A stretch of 51,877 nucleotides of DNA from assembly GCA_021846565.1 (NCBI GenBank), contig JAJZWS010000004.1:1-51877 (forward strand). The letters are read 5' to 3'. Under the pieces are notes generated by a model, which saw only the letters and a program-made list of their open reading frames with translations, was not told the origin of the DNA and did not search any database. The translations under genes and the position numbers were made by a program. This stretch comes from Bacillota bacterium (lineage in GTDB: Bacteria > Bacillota > Sulfobacillia > Sulfobacillales > JAIMBI01). Positions 1 through 7,715 of the stretch are shown in pieces (positions within the stretch are counted from its first letter, which is position 1; each line of letters starts with the position of its first letter).

Positions 1-1
1 C

Positions 2-163
2 CGGTCGCAAATTCGCACGGGCCATGGCCCGCGAGTCATGGCGACCTGGCGCAACACCGCGATGGGCCTCCTGCACCGCCTGCAGATCCCCAATCTCCAA
101 CGGGCGGTGAACTACCTCAACCGCCACGCGGACCACGTGGCGGACGCGCTCCTCGGCGCCTAG
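2..163 (+). CDS. Transposase, C-terminal end only (ISAs1-like)
   Basis: An open frame enters from the left edge and stops at TAG 161-163, giving 53 residues. The segment with R-T-G-H-G-P-R-V-M-A-T then W-R-N, followed by a G-L-L helix, resembles the conserved C-terminus of ISAs1 ('H-repeat') family DDE transposases, which end in an RTGxxPxVMATLRNLAIGLL-type block and a short tail. The catalytic part lies outside the window, so intactness cannot be judged. It borders a toxin-antitoxin pair, a common mobile-DNA context. The family call rests on this short tail only. Confidence 0.55.
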   Translation, partial: RSQIRTGHGPRVMATWRNTAMGLLHRLQIPNLQRAVNYLNRHADHVADALLGA

Positions 164-361
164 CGTGGCCGGGCTCGGACATACCGCTCACCGCCCCGGG
201 CGTCCGCCCGGGAACGACCCCTGCCGCCCGAGGGCCGGGAGGCGTCCACGCCGCCGGTCCCGCGCGGCCTGGTACGCCGTGGGCGACTCCTCCTCGCTTC
301 GTGGAGCGCGTCACATCGGCGCTTCCACCCCGAATCGGCTACCACTTTGACGTTACCGTGG

Positions 362-745
362 CTACCGAGGCACCGTCATGACCGAGCACCGCCCGCTGGC
401 CGCCGCGGCCAGCCGCCTATCGGCCGTGACCAAGGGGCAACGAAGGGTTTCTGCCAGCACGAGGTACGCCGCGTCGTAGGCGGAGACGTTGTGCCGCAGG
501 TCCCAGATCTCCCCGAGCAGCGGTAGCATGGGCCACCTTCTCATCCCCAGCCCCCGCCAAGCGTCCGAGCTCGCCTGGGCCTGGGCATCGGAAAGCTCCT
601 TCGCCAGCATGAGGCGGCGCAGGGCGTTCGACACTTCCACATCAATAAGGTGCGGCACTTCGAGATGTTCCCGAAGCATCAGGGCCCGCGCGTGCCCGTC
701 CCGCAGCAGCCCCGCCAGGGCAGCGGACGCATCGAGGACGATCAC
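362..745 (-). CDS. vapC: VapC-like PIN-domain ribonuclease toxin
   Basis: This 127-residue protein has the PIN-domain layout: the N-terminal strand MIVLDASAAL with Asp5, Glu37 in the helix before SNALRRL, Asp91 in SAYDAAYLVLAE and Asp109 in TADRRL. These four acidic residues form the Mg2+ site of VapC RNases, which cleave tRNA or other RNA when not bound by antitoxin. The ATG at 745 overlaps the stop of the upstream antitoxin gene by 4 bases, the usual antitoxin-first arrangement. The RNA target cannot be read from sequence. All catalytic residues are present, so the toxin looks intact. Confidence 0.88.
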   Translation of the reverse strand: MIVLDASAALAGLLRDGHARALMLREHLEVPHLIDVEVSNALRRLMLAKELSDAQAQASSDAWRGLGMRRWPMLPLLGEIWDLRHNVSAYDAAYLVLAETLRCPLVTADRRLAAAASGRCSVMTVPR

Positions 746-963
746 GCGTCGGGCCGTCCCGCTCGGACCGCCTCCACGAGGGTGGACAACTCAATCTCCA
801 GATCCGGCAGGCCCGCCACGATGTCGGCGTTGTGGGCGCGCGGCGCCAGAATTCCCAATTCGCGTACGGCGGCCGCTGAGACCGAGATACCTGCACGAGC
901 CGCCAGGCGCTCCAAGTTCTGGACCACCTCGTCCGGCACGTTGCGCAAGTACAGTGTTTTCAT
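742..963 (-). CDS. vapB: VapB/FitA-type antitoxin
   Basis: A 73-residue protein starting MKTLYLRNVPDEVVQNLERLAARAG, the ribbon-helix-helix DNA-binding pattern of FitA/VapB antitoxins (one short strand, then two helices). Its acidic, leucine-rich C-terminal half (roughly residues 45-70) would occupy the PIN active-site groove. It precedes vapC and overlaps it by ATGA. There is only a weak Shine-Dalgarno (agagac) next to the ATG, and a TAGCAT-like -10 lies very close upstream, so a short or leaderless transcript is possible. Antitoxins of this kind normally repress their own promoter. Confidence 0.82.
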   Translation of the reverse strand: MKTLYLRNVPDEVVQNLERLAARAGISVSAAAVRELGILAPRAHNADIVAGLPDLEIELSTLVEAVRAGRPDA

Positions 964-997
964 GTCTCTATGCTAGCACATCGCAAGCGGTTTGCCA

Positions 998-2368
998 TCA
1001 CAGCCTTTCGCCCGTACGCGCTCGGTGGAGGAGCTGGCCCATCGCCGCGGGGTTGGAAGGAAAGTAGAGATGGGTGAAGCCCGCCACCAGGTTGGGCGTC
1101 ACGACCCCTTCCTCCTGCTCGCCGCGGCGCAACCGGGAATGCCACGCCGCTTGGCGGGGCTCCGCCGACACCACCCGGCCGTGGTGAAACTCATGCCCGC
1201 GAAACGTGGTGCCGGCGGGCCAGGGCCCGCCATGTCGGGCCGTCACCGTGCGGTAGCCGATGGCCTGCAGTCGCCGCTCGAGCCGCATAGCGGCCGGCAC
1301 CACCCCCACCAGCGGCACGGGCTCGCCCTCCACATGCGCGAGGGATTGGGCGAGCCACATGTAGCCTCCACACTCGGCCAGGGTCAACAGGCCCCCTTCA
1401 ATGCGCCGGCGATATGCGGCATGGGCGTGGGGCTGTTGCCCCAACTGGTCCAGAAACTCTTCGGGAAACCCGCCGCCGGCATACAGCAGCTGGGCTTCAG
1501 CGGGGATGGGCTCGCCGGCCAGCGGACTGAAGGGCCGAATCTCGGCACCGTATGATTCCAGCAATTCCAGGTTGGCGGCATAGTAAAAGTGAAAGGCCGC
1601 GTCCTGGGCCAGCGCCACCACCACCGGCGGCCCACTCGCCGGCGCGGGAGGTGGGGAGGACCGGGGCAGCCGGGCATCGCCCATCAACCGGCCGAGGCGT
1701 GCCCAGTCGAGGGTGTCGCGGGTCGCCGCCGCCCACTCCCCCATCTTGCTCGCCAGGACGTCCCGCTCGATGGCGGGCACGAGACCCAGATGCCGTTCGG
1801 GCAGGGTGAGGTCGGGGCGCTCGGGGATGTACCCCAAGAGCGGCACCCCGGTGCGGCCGCTGATGGCGTGTTCCAAGAGCGCGTAGTGGCCGGGGCTGGC
1901 AACTCGGTTCACAATGACGCCCGCAAGGCCTGGGGAGCCCGGGACCGTATGAAACCCGTGCACAATCGCCGCCACACTTTCCGCCATGCGCGAGGCGTCG
2001 ATGACCAACAGCAGTGGCGCCACGAGCGTCCGCGCCACCTCGGCCGTGCTGGCCAGCACCCCATCGGGTGCGCCACTATCGAGAAGCCCCATCACGCCCT
2101 CGACCAAGCCCATGTCGGCGCCCTGCATCCCCCGCGCGGCCTGCTCCCGCACGTCGTCGGCCCCGCCCATCCACAGGTCCAGGTTGCGCACCGGCCGCCC
2201 GGTCAAGGCGGCATGATACGTGCCATCAATGTAGTCCGGCCCACACTTGAACACCTGCACGGTGTGCCCACGCGCTTTCAGTCCGGCCGTCAGCGCCAGC
2301 GTGGTGGTCGTTTTGCCGCTGCCGCTCCAAGGCGCCCCCAGCACAGCGCACCCCTTCGTGTCTGCCAA
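998..2368 (-). CDS. cbiA: Cobyrinate a,c-diamide synthase (CbiA/CobB)
   Basis: 456 residues, normal for the family. The N-terminal dethiobiotin-synthetase-like ATPase domain has the P-loop GAPWSGSGKT (residues 11-20) and the CGPDYIDG substrate motif (about 42-49). The C-terminal class I glutamine amidotransferase domain has AECGGYMWL with nucleophile Cys333. The enzyme uses ATP and glutamine to amidate the a and c carboxylates of the corrin ring in the cytoplasm. The TTG start at 2368 follows GGAGG with 7-base spacing. It is divergent from cobT-bluB across about 190 bases, apart from the main operon. CbiA (cobyrinate) and CobB (hydrogenobyrinate) specificity cannot be separated by eye. Confidence 0.93.
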   Translation of the reverse strand: MADTKGCAVLGAPWSGSGKTTTTLALTAGLKARGHTVQVFKCGPDYIDGTYHAALTGRPVRNLDLWMGGADDVREQAARGMQGADMGLVEGVMGLLDSGAPDGVLASTAEVARTLVAPLLLVIDASRMAESVAAIVHGFHTVPGSPGLAGVIVNRVASPGHYALLEHAISGRTGVPLLGYIPERPDLTLPERHLGLVPAIERDVLASKMGEWAAATRDTLDWARLGRLMGDARLPRSSPPPAPASGPPVVVALAQDAAFHFYYAANLELLESYGAEIRPFSPLAGEPIPAEAQLLYAGGGFPEEFLDQLGQQPHAHAAYRRRIEGGLLTLAECGGYMWLAQSLAHVEGEPVPLVGVVPAAMRLERRLQAIGYRTVTARHGGPWPAGTTFRGHEFHHGRVVSAEPRQAAWHSRLRRGEQEEGVVTPNLVAGFTHLYFPSNPAAMGQLLHRARTGERL

Positions 2369-2555
2369 GACGCCACCTCCCCCTCCCGAACCATCCTACA
2401 AGGATCTGACCACATGCGGGGACGTCCGCCACCCCAAGGGGGTTGCGCGTGTGCTATCGTGTCTAACACGGCTCGCGGCGAGGATTGCGAGGGCATGAGT
2501 TTAACGACGTTGTGATGGCGGTGATGACGCGTGCAGGGACTCGCGAGGACGCTTG

Positions 2556-4352
2556 ATGGACACCCCTGATGTTTTGGCCCAGCTGCCTCCGGTTCCCCCC
2601 CTCGATTTGGCCAGCCAGGAACGTGCCCGACGGCGATTGGCCGACCTCATCAAGCCGTTGGGCAGTCTCGGCCGCCTCGAGCAACTGGTGGTCCAGCTGG
2701 CAGGCATCACGGGCCGACCCGTTCCCACCGTGGCCCGGCCAGCGGCGCTGCTGTTTGCCGGCGACCATGGCGTCAGCCGACAGCGCGTGTCGCGATACGA
2801 ACCGGACGTCACGGAGGAAATGGCCACCGCCATCGCCATGGGGGGAGCCGTCTCCAGTGTGCTGGCGCGAAGCCAGTCGCTGCCGCTGCAGGTGGTAGAC
2901 GTGGGGTTGTTCCGCCCCGCGCGCCACCCCGGCGTCGTACGCGCCAGGGTGCGGGCCGGCACCGGCGACATTCGGACCGAGGCCGCGATGCGACCCACCG
3001 AAGCCGTCGCCGCGGTGGAGGCGGGAGCCCGGGCGGCCCTCGCGCTGGTGGAAGGGGGCGCCGATCTGCTGGTGCTGGGCGAGATGGGCATCGGCAACAC
3101 GACCGCCGCGGCCACGCTGGCCGCTGTCCTGTTGGACGTCCCGGCCGAACGGACGGTGGGCCCCGGCACCGGGATTGGCGCTGAGGACCAGGCCCACAAG
3201 TTGCGGATCGTGGCCGAGGCGATAAAGCGCCAGGCCGCATTGCCCCAGGATCCGTGGACGGTGCTAAGCAACATAGGCGGGCTCGAAATCGCGGCACTGG
3301 CCGGCGCCATGCTGGCGGCGGCCGGCCAGCGCGTGCCCGTCGTGTTAGACGGTGTGATCACCGCGGTGGCGGCACTCTGGGCGAGCCAACTCGCCCCTGC
3401 CCTGCCAGGCTCCTTGGTGGCGTCGCATTGCTCGCCCGAGCCGGCCCACCCGCTCACACTGGCGCGGCTGGGCTTGGAGCCGCTCGTGGACTGGCAGATG
3501 CGGCTCGGCGAGGGCAGTGGGGCCCTGATGCTTCTGCCCATCATCCGCCAGGCGCTGGCGGTGATGCAGGAAACGGCCACGTTTGCCGATGCGCGCGTAA
3601 CCAACCCGCATGTCACGGCGTCGGACGAACCGCCTCCTTTGCCGCCCGGCGCCCCGGTCGCGTCGGATTTCGCCGCCGTCGAGCGGGCGGCCGTGTACCG
3701 GGCCATCCACGTGCGCCGCGACATTCGGAGCTTTCTGCCCGACCCGGTCGACCCGGCGGTCCTCCGGCGGATCCTCTCCGCCGCCCACGAAGCTCCCTCC
3801 GTGGGATTGATGCAGCCCTGGAACTTCATCCTGGTGGACGATTTGCCCACCCGCCAGGAATTGGCCGCCCTGGCCGAGGCCGAACGGCTCCGCGCCGCCG
3901 ACAACTACGAGGGGATGCGCCGCGAGCAGTATCTCCGGCTCAAGGTGGAGGGGCTCGCCGACGCGCCCTGCACCATCGTTGTCACCAACGACGCCACCCG
4001 AGGGGGGACGGTGCTGGGCCGCAACACGATTTTGGAAACCGACCTCATGTCCACGGCCTGCGCCATTGAAAACCTTTGGCTGGCGGCCCGCGCCGAGGGG
4101 GTGGGGGTCGGCTGGGTCAGTTTCTACCAGAAGGCGGACGTGCGCCAGGTGCTAGGGATCCCCGACGAGGTGGATCCTGTGGCACTGTTGTGCCTCGGAT
4201 ACACGGCGCACTTCCCCGACCAGCCGCTGTTGGAGAGGGTGGCGTGGGCGCGCCGTCGGCCGCTGGATGGAGCGGTGTACCACCATCGCTGGGGTCGGGC
4301 CTGGCGCCTCAGCGGCAAGGACACCCCCCAACCGGAGCGCCCCGATGCCTGA
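2556..4352 (+). CDS. CobT-BluB fusion: DMB phosphoribosyltransferase plus DMB synthase
   Basis: A 598-residue single frame joining two lower-ligand enzymes. Residues about 1-350 are CobT (nicotinate-nucleotide:5,6-dimethylbenzimidazole phosphoribosyltransferase), with the KPLGSLGRLE start, FAGDHGV, GEMGIGNTT and RLGEGSGA, whose Glu (about 319) matches the catalytic base. After a Pro-rich linker (about 352-372), residues about 376-590 are BluB, the flavin-destructase nitroreductase-fold enzyme that turns FMNH2 plus O2 into dimethylbenzimidazole; RRDIRSF and GWVSFY are its signatures. One polypeptide therefore makes the base and activates it. ATG 2556 follows GAGGA with 6-base spacing; TTG 2553 is an alternative. 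First gene of the cob operon; it overlaps cobU by 8 bases. The BluB half implies access to oxygen. Confidence 0.93.
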   Translation: MDTPDVLAQLPPVPPLDLASQERARRRLADLIKPLGSLGRLEQLVVQLAGITGRPVPTVARPAALLFAGDHGVSRQRVSRYEPDVTEEMATAIAMGGAVSSVLARSQSLPLQVVDVGLFRPARHPGVVRARVRAGTGDIRTEAAMRPTEAVAAVEAGARAALALVEGGADLLVLGEMGIGNTTAAATLAAVLLDVPAERTVGPGTGIGAEDQAHKLRIVAEAIKRQAALPQDPWTVLSNIGGLEIAALAGAMLAAAGQRVPVVLDGVITAVAALWASQLAPALPGSLVASHCSPEPAHPLTLARLGLEPLVDWQMRLGEGSGALMLLPIIRQALAVMQETATFADARVTNPHVTASDEPPPLPPGAPVASDFAAVERAAVYRAIHVRRDIRSFLPDPVDPAVLRRILSAAHEAPSVGLMQPWNFILVDDLPTRQELAALAEAERLRAADNYEGMRREQYLRLKVEGLADAPCTIVVTNDATRGGTVLGRNTILETDLMSTACAIENLWLAARAEGVGVGWVSFYQKADVRQVLGIPDEVDPVALLCLGYTAHFPDQPLLERVAWARRRPLDGAVYHHRWGRAWRLSGKDTPQPERPDA

Positions 4353-4902
4353 GGGGCGGTTTCCCGTGCTGGTACTGGGCGGCACCCGCAGCGGCAAAAG
4401 CCGGTGGGCGGAGCGGCTGGTGCAGCGTGCTGCGGCGGACACGGGGCTGCCCGTCTGCTATCTGGCCACGGCCGAGGCGCTGGATGGCGAGATGGCGTCT
4501 CGCATCGCTCTTCATCGGGCACGGCGGCCCGCCGGCTGGGTGACCCACGAAGAGCCTGTGGCGGTGGCGGACGCGGTCCAGCATTGCGCCGAGACGCACA
4601 TCGTGCTGATCGAATGCCTCACCCTCCTGATGAGCAACTGGATGCGGGACGACCCAGACGACGCAACCCTCGAGGGTCGCGTGGAGGCACTGGCGCAGGC
4701 CGTCGCCGGCAGTGCGGGCCCGGTGGTGGTGGTCAGCAACGAGGTGGGGTCGGGCATCGTGCCCATTCATCCCTTGGCCCGCCGCTATGCGGACTGGCTC
4801 GGACTGTTGAATCAGCGGATCGCCCGCGACGCGGCGCGGGTGTATCTGACGGTGGCCGGGCGCCCGCTGCTGCTGCCCTCCGACCCCGACCTCGACCGAT
4901 GA
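4345..4902 (+). CDS. cobU: Adenosylcobinamide kinase / guanylyltransferase
   Basis: 185 residues with P-loop GGTRSGKSRWAE (about 12-23) and the VVSNEVGSGIVP motif typical of CobU/CobP. It phosphorylates the aminopropanol arm of adenosylcobinamide and then transfers GMP to give adenosylcobinamide-GDP, the substrate of CobS. The ATG at 4345 overlaps the end of cobT-bluB (ATGCCTGA) and gives an N-terminus right before the nucleotide-binding strand; longer upstream readings lie inside the previous gene. The stop overlaps the next start by ATGA, so translation is probably coupled. Confidence 0.92.
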   Translation: MPEGRFPVLVLGGTRSGKSRWAERLVQRAAADTGLPVCYLATAEALDGEMASRIALHRARRPAGWVTHEEPVAVADAVQHCAETHIVLIECLTLLMSNWMRDDPDDATLEGRVEALAQAVAGSAGPVVVVSNEVGSGIVPIHPLARRYADWLGLLNQRIARDAARVYLTVAGRPLLLPSDPDLDR

Positions 4903-5846
4903 ACACGGTCCTGGCCACGGCGCTGGCCATGCTGTTGGACCGGCTGGTCGGCGACCCCTTGTTTCCGCCGCATCCCGTGGTGGTGATGGGCCGATACATC
5001 ACGTGGTGGGACCGCCGGTTCAACCAGCCGGAGCGGCCCGGCTCCAATCGGTGGGCGGGCGTCGCGCTGGTGGTCACGGGCGCCCTGCTGTTTGGCGGCA
5101 TCCCCCTGGTGGGGCTCGTGTGGCTGGCCCGCACCGTCCCGCTGCTGGCGTGGGCGCTGGGCATCTGGCTCATCAGCACGACGATTGCGTGGAAAAGCCT
5201 GGTCGACGCGGGCCGGATGGTGGAGGAGGCGCTGGCGCATCGCGGGCTGGCGGCGGCGCGCGCCGCCGTCGGACGCATCGTGGGGCGCGACACGCACCAG
5301 CTGGACGAGGCCGGGGTGGTGCGCGCCACCGTGGAGACGCTCGCCGAAAACCTGGTGGATGCGGTGGTGGCGCCGGTGCTGTACGCCTGTTTGGCCGGCG
5401 CGCCCGGGGCACTGGTGTACCGGTGGATCAACACACTGGACGCGATGGTGGGCCACACGACGCCCCGCCACCGCACGTTCGGCTGGGCGTCGGCGCGCGC
5501 AGACGACGTGCTGAACTTTATCCCCGCGCGCCTCACCGCCACCCTGATGCTCCTCACGCTGCCGCTGGCGCGTCTGGACATCGCCGCCGGCGCTCGCCTG
5601 CTGGCCCGCGATGGGCGACGCCACCCCAGCCCCAACAGTGGGCTCCCCGAAGCAGTCATGGCGGGCGCGCTGCACGTGCAGCTGGGCGGCACCAACACCT
5701 ATGCGGGGGTACCGAGCCACCGTCCCCCGCTGGGTGACCCGGGTGACCCGTTGGTCCCGGGCCACATCACCCGCACACTGGCGGTTGTGAACTGGTCTGC
5801 GGCCTCGCTGCTGGGCATAGTGGCCGCGGTGGGGTTTCGACCGTGA
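4899..5846 (+). CDS. cbiB: Adenosylcobinamide-phosphate synthase CbiB, membrane
   Basis: 315 residues with several hydrophobic segments and CbiB signatures: LDRLVGDP near the N-terminus, the DEAGVVRATVETLAEN segment, RWINTLDAMVGH, and SPNSGLPEAVMAGAL toward the end. It joins aminopropanol (or its phosphate) to adenosylcobyric acid at the inner membrane. The start at 4899 is the ATGA overlap with cobU; its stop lies inside the GTGA overlap with cobS. Called CobD in the Pseudomonas nomenclature. Confidence 0.92.
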   Translation: MNTVLATALAMLLDRLVGDPLFPPHPVVVMGRYITWWDRRFNQPERPGSNRWAGVALVVTGALLFGGIPLVGLVWLARTVPLLAWALGIWLISTTIAWKSLVDAGRMVEEALAHRGLAAARAAVGRIVGRDTHQLDEAGVVRATVETLAENLVDAVVAPVLYACLAGAPGALVYRWINTLDAMVGHTTPRHRTFGWASARADDVLNFIPARLTATLMLLTLPLARLDIAAGARLLARDGRRHPSPNSGLPEAVMAGALHVQLGGTNTYAGVPSHRPPLGDPGDPLVPGHITRTLAVVNWSAASLLGIVAAVGFRP

Positions 5847-6595
5847 GGCAGTGGCGGCGGCTCGCCCTGGCCCTCACGTTTCTGACCATTGTGCCCATCC
5901 GGGTGCCCGCGCCGGTGACCGACGCGGATATGACCGCCAGCGCCGCCTACTACCCCCTGGTGGGTGCGGGGCTCGGGGGCCTGCTGCTGGGGCTCGCCGA
6001 TCTCATGCACGCTTGGCCATCATTCTTAGCGGCCGCGGTGCTGGCGGCCGTCTACACGGTGGCGACGGGGGCGCTGCACCTGGATGGCCTCATGGACACC
6101 GCCGATGCGCTGGCGAGCCGACAGCCGCCCGCAGAAGCGCTGGCCATCATGAAAGACAGCCGGGTGGGGGCCGCGGGCGCCTTGGCGGGCGTGCTGGTGC
6201 TCGTGATCAAGATCGCCGCGTGGACCGCCCTCCTCCACCGGCCCCTATTTCCCTGGTTCGTCGCAATTCCCGCGGTAGCGCGCACCGGCATGCTGTGGGC
6301 GGTGGCGCACGAGCCGGCGGCACCTCGCGGCGACGCGCCCACCCTGGCTGGGCAGTACCACGGGGCCGTCCCCACACGGGTCGTGCTACTGTGGGCGGCA
6401 GGCGTCCTGGCCGCGCTGCTGGCCGCGGGTGGCAGTTGGACCGCCGTCTGGGTGACCGCCGGCGGGCTGGCGCTGGCGGCGGGCGCTGCGCGCGCGACCA
6501 CGCGCTGGCTCGGCGGGATGACGGGGGACACGTATGGGGCGGTGAACGAACTGGTGGAGGTTTGGGGATGGATTGTCGCGGCGGTGGCATCGTGA
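5843..6595 (+). CDS. cobS: Adenosylcobinamide-GDP ribazoletransferase
   Basis: A 250-residue, strongly hydrophobic polytopic protein. It has the CobS hallmarks: an N-terminal FLTIVPI segment, LHLDGLMDTADAL with metal-binding acidic residues, the MKDSRVGAAGALA motif, and GGMTGDTYGAVNEL near the C-terminus. It condenses adenosylcobinamide-GDP with alpha-ribazole (or its phosphate, the product of the CobT half of the fusion) to finish the cobamide. GTG start 5843 overlaps the stop of cbiB; its own stop overlaps the GTG of cobD. Confidence 0.93.
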   Translation: MRQWRRLALALTFLTIVPIRVPAPVTDADMTASAAYYPLVGAGLGGLLLGLADLMHAWPSFLAAAVLAAVYTVATGALHLDGLMDTADALASRQPPAEALAIMKDSRVGAAGALAGVLVLVIKIAAWTALLHRPLFPWFVAIPAVARTGMLWAVAHEPAAPRGDAPTLAGQYHGAVPTRVVLLWAAGVLAALLAAGGSWTAVWVTAGGLALAAGAARATTRWLGGMTGDTYGAVNELVEVWGWIVAAVAS

Positions 6596-7662
6596 GCGCG
6601 TCCCAGCATGGGGGCCGCATTCATGCGTTCGCGCGCCAACACCACCTGCCGCTTGAGCAGGTGCTGGATGCCAGCGCCAGCATCAATCCCCTGGGGCCGC
6701 CGGCGTCGGTCCTGGCCGCCCTGGATCCCCTCGCGCCCTGGCTCCGGCACTATCCCGACAGCGACCAGTGGGTGGTGCGCCGCGTGCTGGCAAGTCGGTT
6801 TGGGGTGGATCCCGATACGATCTGGTGCGGCAACGGCGCCACGGAGGTGCTGGATCACATGGTCATGGCCTTAAAGCCCGCCCGCACGTGGCTCGTGGAA
6901 CCCGCCTTCTCCGAATATGCCCGCGTCGCCGCGCGGCACGGATCAGCGGTGCAACGGGTGGTCATGCCGCCGCCGTTTGACTTTCCGGGCGCGCTGCTGG
7001 ATTCGGGGGTGTCGGCCCACGACTTGGTGGTGCTGAACAATCCCCACAGCCCCAGTGGACGCGCCTGGCCCCGGTCCGACTGGGAGCCGTTTCTCCGACG
7101 CTGGACCGCACGCGGGGCGTGGGTTGCGGTGGACGAGGCATTCCTGGACTTCCTGCCCGACGACCAAGCGCTTTCGGCGCTCCCGCTCACGTCGGCAGGT
7201 CGGGTGCTGGTCATTCGGTCCGCCACGAAGATGTTTAGCCTCCCAGGTCTGCGTTTTGGGTTTGGCGTGGGTCCCCGCGACCTGGTGGAGCGTGTCAGCG
7301 CCCTCCGCGACCCCTGGAGCGTCAACCAACTGGCCCAGGTGGCCGCGGTGGCGGCCTATCGGGACGACGCCTTCCTGCGCCAGACGCACCGCTGGCTTAA
7401 GGACGAGCGCCCCGGGTTCGCTGACGCGCTGGGCCGCCTGCCGGGAGTGCGAGTGCATTCCGGCCGGGCCAACTTTCTGCTCCTCGAGTGGGCGTCCGAG
7501 ACCGCGGCGCAAGAGGCGGCCGACCAACTCGCGGCCGCGGGCATTCTCATCCGCTCGCTGGCGGCGTGGCGCGGTCTCGGGGCCCGGTGGTCCCGCGTGG
7601 CGGTCTCCACCCACCCGAACAACGAGCGGCTGCTGGACCGTCTGCAGACCGCCCTCACCTAA
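6592..7662 (+). CDS. cobD: Threonine-phosphate decarboxylase (PLP)
   Basis: 356 residues, class I/II aminotransferase fold. Seen: DASASINPLGPP at the N-terminus, LNNPHSPSGR (PLP-phosphate/Asn region), WVAVDEAFLDF with the PLP-pairing Asp, and SATKMFSLPGLRFG with the Schiff-base Lys. In cob loci this is the L-threonine-O-3-phosphate decarboxylase that makes (R)-1-amino-2-propanol phosphate for CbiB; the related histidinol-phosphate aminotransferase is excluded by context. The GTG start at 6592 overlaps cobS by GTGA. No threonine kinase (PduX-like) gene is visible in the window. Confidence 0.9.
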   Translation: MSASQHGGRIHAFARQHHLPLEQVLDASASINPLGPPASVLAALDPLAPWLRHYPDSDQWVVRRVLASRFGVDPDTIWCGNGATEVLDHMVMALKPARTWLVEPAFSEYARVAARHGSAVQRVVMPPPFDFPGALLDSGVSAHDLVVLNNPHSPSGRAWPRSDWEPFLRRWTARGAWVAVDEAFLDFLPDDQALSALPLTSAGRVLVIRSATKMFSLPGLRFGFGVGPRDLVERVSALRDPWSVNQLAQVAAVAAYRDDAFLRQTHRWLKDERPGFADALGRLPGVRVHSGRANFLLLEWASETAAQEAADQLAAAGILIRSLAAWRGLGARWSRVAVSTHPNNERLLDRLQTALT

Positions 7663-7715
7663 CGCGCGGACTTCTTTGGGAAAGCGTGACTGGTGGACAG
7701 GAGGTGCTCGCCGAA

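Noticed and set aside
2369-2555. Possible cobalamin riboswitch between cbiA and cobT-bluB
   Set aside because: None of the conserved boxes (GCCACTG, AGTCAGGAGAC) is present on either strand; only promoter-like sequence.
5003-5737. Long Gly/Arg-rich frames within cbiB and the other cob genes
   Set aside because: They lie inside genes with clear family motifs and have no ribosome site of their own.
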